Positions 1 through 6,066 of a stretch of 6,066 nt of DNA are shown piece by piece (position 1 is the first letter of the stretch; each line of letters starts with the position of its first letter). The notes beneath the pieces were generated by a model, which saw only the letters and a list, made by a program, of their open reading frames with translations, ran no database searches and had not been told where the DNA came from. The stretch is from an uncultured Collinsella sp. (GTDB lineage Bacteria; Actinomycetota; Coriobacteriia; Coriobacteriales; Coriobacteriaceae). Location: contig CAUCXP010000098.1 in the NCBI GenBank assembly GCA_958446785.1, positions 1 to 6,066 on the forward strand. Direction: 5' to 3'. Made by a program: the position numbers and the translations under genes.

Positions 1-84
1 GAGCCTGAGCCTGAGCCTGAGCCCGCGCCCGTGCCTGAGCCCGAGCCTGCGCCAAGCTCCGACGAGGACCCGCAGGACGAGTAA
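1..84 (+). CDS. 3' end of a gene with a Glu-Pro repeat and acidic C-terminus (partial)
   Basis: Only the last 27 codons and the TAA stop (82-84) are in the window. The first part is a Glu-Pro/Ala-Pro repeat built from near-identical gag-cct hexanucleotides, and the protein ends in the acidic stretch SSDEDPQDE. Such tails are usually disordered spacers or linkers; the function of the parent protein cannot be told from this fragment. Plus-strand reading is supported by the regular codon periodicity, the in-frame stop and the strong hairpin terminator about 60 bases downstream. The hexamer repeat could change length by slippage. No family is recognisable. Confidence 0.6.
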   Translation, partial: EPEPEPEPAPVPEPEPAPSSDEDPQDE

Positions 85-143
85 CCCTGCCACCTGCCAT
101 TTGGGGACGGGGTAGAAACGGTAGAAATAGCGCTTGACAAATG

Positions 144-184
144 AGCGGGGGCGGACGTGTCGAAACGTCCGCCCCCGCTTTGTT
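144..184. terminator. Bidirectional intrinsic terminator between converging genes
   Basis: A perfect 15-bp stem pairs 144-158 (AGCGGGGGCGGACGT) with 165-179, around a 6-base loop (159-164). On the plus strand a short T-rich tail follows (TTTGTT), and on the minus strand the stem is followed by CATTTGTC. It lies 60 bases after the stop of the upstream plus-strand gene and 46 bases after the stop of the minus-strand M20 gene, so it probably serves both. The T tracts are short, but the stem is very stable. Confidence 0.8.
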
Positions 185-224
185 ATCGCGATGTGGCTAT
201 GACTGCGAGACGGTCGCGAATCGG

Positions 225-1688
225 CTACTCGTCGTGCTTCTCCTCGCGGCGCGCGGCGGCGCGTGCATCGTGGATGCCCTTGATCGCGGCGTGGCGAGCC
301 GTGCGGGCGTCGTGCATGGCGTCGCGTGCTTCGGCGGCTGTGGCCTTAGCAGAACGCAACTTGGCGGCGAGGTCGGGGTTGGTCTCGGCGACCGCGGCGA
401 TAGCGGGTCCGTCGAGCTCCTCTTGCGTGGGCTCGGCCAAAAAGTCGATGGCATACTGGGCGGCCACCATGGAGCCTTTTGCCAGCACAGTCTCGTCGAT
501 CTTGTAAAAGCAGGAATGCTGAGCGTACGTGGCGCCAATCTTGGGGTTGCGCGCACCTACAAAGGCGAGCACGCCCGGCACGCGGCGCAGGTACTCCGAA
601 AAGTCCTCGCCCGAAAGCGTGCCGCGGTAATGTCCCTCGCCGGCGGGGCCCAGGCATTTGAGTACGGCCTGGCGGCAGCGCTCGCTCGATGCGGCTTCGT
701 TTTCGACTTTGTAGTTGGCGATGGTGTAGTCGGTGAGCTTGGCTTCGGCGCCCAGGGCTGCCGCGGTATGCTCCACGATGCGGCGCATGAGCTCCGGCAT
801 TTCCTCGTGGGTCGAGTCGCCGTAGGTGCGCACCGTGCCGGCGAGGTAAGCCGTGCCGGCGATAACATTGCGCGCGGTGCCGCCATGCAGCTCACCGACG
901 GTGATAACGGCCGGCTCGTAGGGGCTAATCTCGCGCGAGACGATAGTCTGCAGTGCGTTGACGATCTCAGCGGCAACCATAACGGCGTCGTGGCCGCGCT
1001 GGGGCATAGCGCCGTGGCACGAGGTGCCGCGGACGTCGATGCGGAACCAGTCGGTATTGGCCATGCGCGGACCGGGCTCGCAGCTTACGGTGCCGGCGTC
1101 AACCTCGCTCCAGATATGCGCGGCGTAGGCACCATCGACGCCGTCGAGCACGCCCGTGCCGATCATGAGCTTGGCGCCCTGGCCGTTTTCCTCGCTGGGC
1201 TGGAAGACGATGCGGACTTCGCCGTGGATGTCGTCGGTCATATGGCGCAGGATTTGCAGCGTGCCGAGCATCATGGCGATATGGCAGTCGTGGCCGCAGG
1301 CGTGCATGCAGCCCTCGTTGACGCTGGCGAACTCTTCGCCGGTCTGCTCGGTGACGGGCAGGGCGTCGATGTCGGCGCGCAGCAGGATGCGGCGGCGTGG
1401 TGTGCCGTCCTCGCGATAGGCGTCGGGCGCGGTGCCGCGAAGGGTCGCCACAAGGCCCGTCTTAAGGGGACGCTCGTAGGGGATATTCATGGCGTCCAGC
1501 TGGTTGGCGATGTCAGATGTCGTGCGTTCCTCGGCGAGGCTCAGCTCCGGGTGCTTATGGAAGTGGCGGCGCTGCTTAATGATGTAGGGTTCAAACTCGG
1601 CAGCGATATCTTGGATGGCTGCGGTGACGTCGTCTGCCGCGCGAACCTCGGTTGCCGCCATAATCTGCTGTGCCTTGGTCTTCGTCAT
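225..1688 (-). CDS. M20D-family metallo-amidohydrolase (HipO / IAA-amino-acid hydrolase type) with C-terminal extension
   Basis: A 487-residue cytoplasmic enzyme expected to hydrolyse the amide bond of N-acyl or N-aroyl amino acids using two metal ions. Visible motifs: RRHFHKHPELS (40-50); RADIDALP (104-111); HACGHDCH (129-136), giving metal ligands Cys131 and His133; PSEE (164-167), with Glu166 the expected catalytic base and Glu167 a ligand; His191; SGEDFSEY (359-366); and a C-terminal ligand His391. All five ligands expected from the plant ILL2 structure are present. The dimerisation (lid) domain lies at about 200-315. There is no signal peptide or membrane segment. The start at 1688 is preceded by AAGGAG (1699-1704, 10-base gap); an upstream GTG at 1748 has no convincing ribosome site. 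The family is usually near 390-400 residues. Here about 25 extra residues lie at the N-terminus and about 70 at the C-terminus, the latter Ala/Arg-rich, helical and containing a two-copy 14-residue repeat (457-484). It is transcribed divergently from the next amidohydrolase. Family is certain; substrate is not (hippurate, acetyl-amino acids and others are possible). Confidence 0.93.
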   Translation of the reverse strand: MTKTKAQQIMAATEVRAADDVTAAIQDIAAEFEPYIIKQRRHFHKHPELSLAEERTTSDIANQLDAMNIPYERPLKTGLVATLRGTAPDAYREDGTPRRRILLRADIDALPVTEQTGEEFASVNEGCMHACGHDCHIAMMLGTLQILRHMTDDIHGEVRIVFQPSEENGQGAKLMIGTGVLDGVDGAYAAHIWSEVDAGTVSCEPGPRMANTDWFRIDVRGTSCHGAMPQRGHDAVMVAAEIVNALQTIVSREISPYEPAVITVGELHGGTARNVIAGTAYLAGTVRTYGDSTHEEMPELMRRIVEHTAAALGAEAKLTDYTIANYKVENEAASSERCRQAVLKCLGPAGEGHYRGTLSGEDFSEYLRRVPGVLAFVGARNPKIGATYAQHSCFYKIDETVLAKGSMVAAQYAIDFLAEPTQEELDGPAIAAVAETNPDLAAKLRSAKATAAEARDAMHDARTARHAAIKGIHDARAAARREEKHDE

Positions 1689-1855
1689 AGTCGATTTGCT
1701 CCTTGCTGGTTTATCGCAAAATCGTACAAGCTCATTCCAGTATGCCACCTGCCGCTAGGGCTGGTAAAGTTGCCGTTTGCCGCTTGGGGTTTTGTTACAA
1801 GGGCGGGGGAGTACACTCGGGGGTGTTGAATTTCCTGCCAGAGATGGGGATGCCC
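1689..1855. promoter_or_regulatory. Divergent promoter region between the two amidohydrolase genes
   Basis: This 167-base stretch must hold the promoters of both flanking genes. For the minus-strand gene, a possible pair is TTTACC (1768-1763) and CATACT (1744-1739) with an 18-base spacer, giving a leader of about 44 bases and the ribosome site AAGGAG at 1699-1704. For the plus-strand gene, the best I see is TTGCCG (1770-1775) and TGTTAC (1793-1798) with a 17-base spacer, which is weak. No clear operator palindrome is visible. The divergent arrangement is certain; the individual hexamers are inference. Confidence 0.35.
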
Positions 1856-3493
1856 ATGCAACATATCGATCGGATTATCCGCTCCAAGAACGTCTTTACC
1901 GCGCAAGACGGCATCGATACCGCCCGCGAGCTGGCGATTGCCATCGCAGGCGACCGTATCGTCGCAGTCGGTGCGCCCGATGACGTGATTGCCGCCGCGC
2001 CTGCCGCCACGCCGGTTATCGACTACGGCGAGCAGTTTGTCTGCCCAGGTTTCCATGACGCTCATCTGCACTTCTTCCATACCTCGGTCGGCTCCTCGCC
2101 GTACATGCTCATGGATATGGGCACGTCCGAGGCGGCGCTGGTGCAACACGCGCTCGAGTTTTCCCAGGACCTGCCCGACGACGCTTGGGTTGTGACTCAG
2201 GGCTGGCGCGACTACCGTTGGGACCCGCCCGAGCATCCTACCAAGGCGTCGCTCGATGCGGCATTCCCCGATCGCCCCTGCGTTATGTATTCGGGCGACG
2301 GCCATACGCTGTGGCTCAACAGCCGCGCACTCGAGGCGCTCGGCGTCACGCGCGACAGCGAGCCGCCAGCGGGCGGTGGCTACGACAAGGACGCAAGCGG
2401 CGAGCTCACGGGCATTGCTCACGAGGCGGCTGCCATGCAGCTGCTACCGCGCTGCCTTGAGTGGCTGGGGGAGGATCGCATTGCAAGCGCTTACGCCGAT
2501 CAAATGAGGCGTATGGCCGAGCAGGGCATCACCTCGATATGCGATATGTCGCTCATGCCCATGCCGGGCTGCGATTTTATCCGCGACGATGTCTACGGCA
2601 AGCTACAGGCAGCCGGCAAGCTGGGCATCCGAGCCCATCTGTTCCCCACGTTGCTGGATGACCAATCGCGCTTAGAAGAACTGCAGACCCGCTACGCGAA
2701 CAACGCGCTGCTCTCGGCGCCTGGTTTTAAGCAGTTCTTCGACGGCGTCTCGAGCGAGCACACGGCATATCTCACCGAGCCCTATACCAATCCGCGCTTC
2801 CCGGGCGATCAAGGTCGCCTGACGGTTCCTGCCGAGCGCATGCGTAAGCTGGTTCTGGCGGCTGCGGAGCGCGGCCACACTGTGCGTATCCACGTCATCG
2901 GCGACGGTGCGATTCATGCCGCGCTGGATATCTTCGAGGAGGCCGCCGACCTGTACGGCCTGCCCCAGCACGGCCATAACACACTCGAGCATCTGGAGAA
3001 CCTCCTGCCCGAGGACATCGACCGCCTGCGCAAGCTCAACGTGGTCGCCTCGAGCCAGCCCTGCCACATCACGCTCGATCCGGGTGGCCCAGAGCGCGAC
3101 CTTGGCCTGGAGCGAAGCCGAATCATGTGGCCGTTCGCAACCTATAAGCAGCGCGGCATCCGCCAAGCCTTCGGTACTGACAGCCCTATCACGTCCGTTA
3201 CCAGCATGAACGTGCTCTACACGGCTATTACGCGCCAAGACCCCAAAAGCCACTGGCCCGAGGGCGGCTGGCTGCCGAGCGAGCGCATCGATGCGGCAAC
3301 GGCCCTGCGCAACTACACCCTGGGCAGCGCCTACGCGGCAGGCGACGAGCAAAACCTCGGCAGCCTGGAACCCGGCAAATACGCCGACCTGGTAGTCCTG
3401 GACCAAGACCCACTCACCATCGACCCCCAAGAGCTGCAAGCCACCAAGGTTCAGGCCACCTACCTGGCGGGCAACTTAATCTACGAGCGCTAA
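1856..3493 (+). CDS. YtcJ/NfdA-type amidohydrolase (amidohydrolase superfamily, metal-dependent)
   Basis: A 545-residue protein with the composite fold of the amidohydrolase superfamily: a beta-sandwich formed from both ends and a central TIM barrel. Expected metal ligands and active-site residues: HDAHLH (67-72, His70 and His72), Lys292 in FKQFFDG (probable carboxylated Lys), His346 in IHVIGDGAI, His379 in LEHL, and Asp442 in GTDSP. The C-terminal LEPGKYADLVVLDQDP (504-519) is a standard superfamily signature. The closest characterised relative I can name is the N-substituted formamide deformylase NfdA; the true substrate is unknown. No signal peptide. Length fits the family (about 530-550). 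The start is uncertain: in-frame ATGs lie at 1844, 1850 and 1856, and a GTG at 1823. I chose 1856 because the family sequence begins at MQHIDRIIRSKNVFT and GGGGA (1846-1850) sits 5 bases upstream, but the ribosome site is poor. An intrinsic terminator follows directly, so the gene is probably monocistronic. Confidence 0.9.
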   Translation: MQHIDRIIRSKNVFTAQDGIDTARELAIAIAGDRIVAVGAPDDVIAAAPAATPVIDYGEQFVCPGFHDAHLHFFHTSVGSSPYMLMDMGTSEAALVQHALEFSQDLPDDAWVVTQGWRDYRWDPPEHPTKASLDAAFPDRPCVMYSGDGHTLWLNSRALEALGVTRDSEPPAGGGYDKDASGELTGIAHEAAAMQLLPRCLEWLGEDRIASAYADQMRRMAEQGITSICDMSLMPMPGCDFIRDDVYGKLQAAGKLGIRAHLFPTLLDDQSRLEELQTRYANNALLSAPGFKQFFDGVSSEHTAYLTEPYTNPRFPGDQGRLTVPAERMRKLVLAAAERGHTVRIHVIGDGAIHAALDIFEEAADLYGLPQHGHNTLEHLENLLPEDIDRLRKLNVVASSQPCHITLDPGGPERDLGLERSRIMWPFATYKQRGIRQAFGTDSPITSVTSMNVLYTAITRQDPKSHWPEGGWLPSERIDAATALRNYTLGSAYAAGDEQNLGSLEPGKYADLVVLDQDPLTIDPQELQATKVQATYLAGNLIYER

Positions 3494-3510
3494 CCTCATA
3501 CCCCACTCAT

Positions 3511-3546
3511 AAGGGGCACGTTTCAGCAACGTGTCCCTTTCTTATT
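3511..3546 (+). terminator. Intrinsic terminator of the YtcJ-type amidohydrolase gene
   Basis: A 12-bp stem pairs AAGGGGCACGTT (3511-3522) with AACGTGTCCCTT (3528-3539), with one G-T wobble and a 5-base loop (3523-3527), followed by the T-rich run TTTCTTATT. It starts 17 bases after the stop codon. Stem, loop and T tract all fit a rho-independent terminator reading on the plus strand. Confidence 0.88.
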
Positions 3547-3565
3547 CGCACCATCCGCATCGCCA

Positions 3566-3805
3566 TTTTGCTGCACTGACTTTTCTGAATGCCGGGTCCG
3601 AATTAGTTAACCTGGCTCCCGTGTGGCTCCGGAGGGGCGGGGCATAAGGTTTATCGCGAGTTCCGCACGAGCCGAAGGCCACTTAATGTGGCCTTCGTGC
3701 GAGCAGGACTGCCCGAGCAGGAAACCTTATGCCCCGCCCCTCCGGAGCCACACGGGAGCCACTGCTAAGTTATCCCCCGGCATTCAGAAAATCTAAGTGC
3801 CAAAA
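3566..3805. repeat. Long imperfect palindrome (about 240 bp), MITE-like element or structured RNA
   Basis: Reading inward, the paired segments are: TTTTG 3566-3570 with CAAAA 3801-3805; GCACT 3573-3577 with AGTGC 3796-3800; a perfect 16-bp arm 3581-3596 (TTTTCTGAATGCCGGG) with 3776-3791; a poorly paired interior loop (3597-3612 and 3762-3775); and a perfect 40-bp arm 3613-3652 with 3722-3761. The 69-base centre (3653-3721) holds its own hairpin: GAAGGCCAC 3674-3682 with GTGGCCTTC 3688-3696 around loop TTAAT, extended by CGCAC 3664-3668 with GTGCG 3697-3701 across a 5-base bulge (3669-3673). No open frame of note and no clear target-site duplication. It fills most of the gap before the groES promoter. 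It could be a non-autonomous palindromic mobile repeat, a large structured noncoding RNA, or a transcription insulator. The palindrome is seen directly; its nature is inference. Confidence 0.85.
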
Positions 3806-3836
3806 AATAAGATTTTTTGACTCCGTGTTGTATAAC
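3801..3836 (+). promoter_or_regulatory. Probable groES promoter with A/T-rich symmetric upstream tract
   Basis: TATAAC (3831-3836) matches the -10 consensus at five of six positions and would start transcription near 3843, giving a leader of about 86 bases. Just upstream is a perfect A/T-rich inverted repeat, CAAAAAAT (3801-3808) with ATTTTTTG (3812-3819), which resembles an UP element. TTGACT (3817-3822) looks like a -35 box but is only 8 bases from TATAAC; at its proper spacing (about 3839-3845) there is no good -10. The exact promoter is therefore uncertain. Confidence 0.4.
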
Positions 3837-3887
3837 CCGCCATTCGTGGGTACCATTCAACGCGTACGCAAACAAAAAGGGTTAATT

Positions 3888-3906
3888 CGCGTGGCATAAC
3901 CACGCG
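3888..3906 (+). promoter_or_regulatory. Hairpin / inverted repeat in the groES leader
   Basis: A perfect 7-bp inverted repeat, CGCGTGG (3888-3894) and CCACGCG (3900-3906), with spacer CATAA, ends 7 bases before the AAGGAGG ribosome site (3914-3920). It may be a protein operator or an RNA hairpin affecting translation or stability. It matches neither CIRCE (TTAGCACTC-N9-GAGTGCTAA) nor HAIR (CTTGAGT-N7-ACTCAAG). The repeat is seen directly; a regulatory role is inferred from position only. Confidence 0.5.
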
Positions 3907-3928
3907 GCCCAAAAAGGAGGAGACAAGC

Positions 3929-4222
3929 ATGTCGTCTTTGAAGCCGCTTGCAGATCGTGTTCTGGTCAAGCCCGACGAGGCCGAGCAGAAGACCGCTTCT
4001 GGTCTGTATATCGCCAGCAACGCCCAGGAGAAGCCGCAGCGCGGCACCATCGTTGCCGTTGGTGCCGGCAAGGTCAACGACAAGGGTGAGCGCATCCCCA
4101 TGGACGTCAAGGTCGGTGACGTTGTCATCTACGGTAAGTTCGGTGGCAACGAGGTCAAGGTCGACGGCGAGAAGTATCTGCTGATGCGCGCCGACGACAT
4201 CTACGCTGTTGTCGAGGCCTAG
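3929..4222 (+). CDS. groES: Co-chaperonin GroES (Hsp10)
   Basis: A 97-residue protein of normal GroES length. It forms the heptameric lid that caps GroEL and closes the folding chamber in the cytoplasm. It opens with LKPLADRVLVKP (4-15), the family signature. The mobile loop is at about 16-33, with the GroEL-contact edge as LYI (26-28) in TASGLYIAS. Next come QEKPQRGTIVAVGAG (33-47), the roof hairpin at about 48-60, VKVGDVVIYGKFGGNEVKVDGEKY (60-83), and the C-terminal MRADDIYAVVEA. The ATG at 3929 has an excellent ribosome site, AAGGAGG, 8 bases upstream. It is first in a two-gene operon; groEL starts 96 bases after its stop. Strong codon bias (AAG, GAG, GTC, GGT/GGC) fits very high expression. 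Confidence 0.98.
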   Translation: MSSLKPLADRVLVKPDEAEQKTASGLYIASNAQEKPQRGTIVAVGAGKVNDKGERIPMDVKVGDVVIYGKFGGNEVKVDGEKYLLMRADDIYAVVEA

Positions 4223-4230
4223 TCTCGTCA

Positions 4231-5956
<1,726 letters not shown>

Positions 5957-6043
5957 GGCCGACAAGGTCTAGAACTCCCACCGGGAATCCGGGGGCGTGA
6001 CGGGGGCTTCTCTCCGGAACGTCCTCGGACATGCAAAGAGGCT

Positions 6044-6066
6044 CCGCATCGCGCTTCGCGCTGCGG
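6044..6066 (+). terminator. Hairpin at the window edge, possible groESL terminator (cut off)
   Basis: CCGCA (6044-6048) pairs with TGCGG (6062-6066) and CGCG (6050-6053) with CGCG (6057-6060), one mismatch between, loop CTT (6054-6056). The preceding bases AAAGAGGCT (6035-6043) suggest the stem continues past the window as AGCC-TCTTT, which would make a classic terminator about 80 bases after groEL. The continuation is not visible, so this is a prediction. Confidence 0.4.

Noticed and set aside
134..139. Perfect TTGACA box before the hairpin at 144
   Set aside because: There is no -10 at the right distance (the site would fall inside the terminator stem) and no plus-strand gene follows.
1689..1748. 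Upstream GTG start adding 20 residues to the M20 enzyme
   Set aside because: There is no good ribosome site before 1748, the added residues do not resemble the family, and AAGGAG sits properly before the ATG at 1688.
88..1753. 11-base direct repeat TGCCACCTGCC at 88-98 and 1743-1753, flanking the M20 gene
   Set aside because: It could suggest an insertion unit, but it is short and GC-rich, and chance is likely. No transposase or integrase is present and base composition is unchanged.
141..1829. Plus-strand open frame of 562 codons antisense to the M20 gene
   Set aside because: It begins inside the terminator hairpin, lacks a ribosome site and reads as Gly/Ala/Val/His-rich sequence with no domain, while the minus strand encodes an intact M20D enzyme with all metal ligands.
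1703..1855. Upstream extension of the YtcJ-type protein to the ATG at 1703
   Set aside because: The extra 51 residues overlap the divergent promoter region and the leader of the M20 gene and match nothing in the family, which begins near MQHIDRIIRS.
3573..3800. GCACT...AGTGC halves recalling CIRCE
   Set aside because: They are over 200 bases apart, lack the TTA/TAA ends of CIRCE and are better explained as outer arms of the long palindrome.
5990..6007. Direct repeat CGGGGGC (5990-5996 and 6001-6007) after groEL
   Set aside because: Too short, in a G-rich stretch; no stable hairpin or T tract is associated with it.

Overview
The window comes from a high-GC Gram-positive actinobacterium. The GroEL and GroES sequences, codon choice and gene style point to the Coriobacteriia, most likely Collinsella or a close relative from the gut. 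The class is a fairly firm inference; the genus is recognised from memory, not from a search.

Layout. Positions 1-84 are the last codons of a plus-strand gene ending in a Glu-Pro repeat and an acidic tail. A strong GC-rich hairpin (144-179) separates it from a converging minus-strand gene (225-1688) for an M20D-type metallo-amidohydrolase (HipO / IAA-amino-acid hydrolase family) with an unusual Ala/Arg-rich C-terminal extension. A short divergent promoter region (1689-1855) leads to a plus-strand YtcJ/NfdA-type amidohydrolase (1856-3493), closed by an intrinsic terminator (3511-3539).

The 435-base gap 3494-3928 has no gene. Most of it is a long imperfect palindrome of about 240 bp (3566-3805): two perfect 40-bp inner arms, outer arms of 16 bp plus short extensions, and a separate hairpin at the centre. 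I read it as a palindromic repeat element or a structured RNA sitting directly upstream of the chaperonin operon promoter. It is the most interesting feature here. The groES-groEL operon follows (3929-4222 and 4319-5956), with a hairpin in the groES leader and a structured 96-base intercistronic spacer. I see no CIRCE (HrcA) or HAIR (HspR) operator upstream of either chaperonin gene. The window ends inside what looks like the first part of another hairpin, possibly the operon terminator.

How the genes fit together. GroES and GroEL form the essential ATP-driven folding chamber. The two divergent amidohydrolases both cleave amide-type bonds with metal-dependent active sites but belong to unrelated superfamilies; shared regulation or a shared N-acyl or amide substrate is possible but unproven. 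No complete novel multi-gene system is visible. The unexplained signals are the palindromic element, the groESL leader and spacer structures, and the C-terminal tail of the M20 enzyme.
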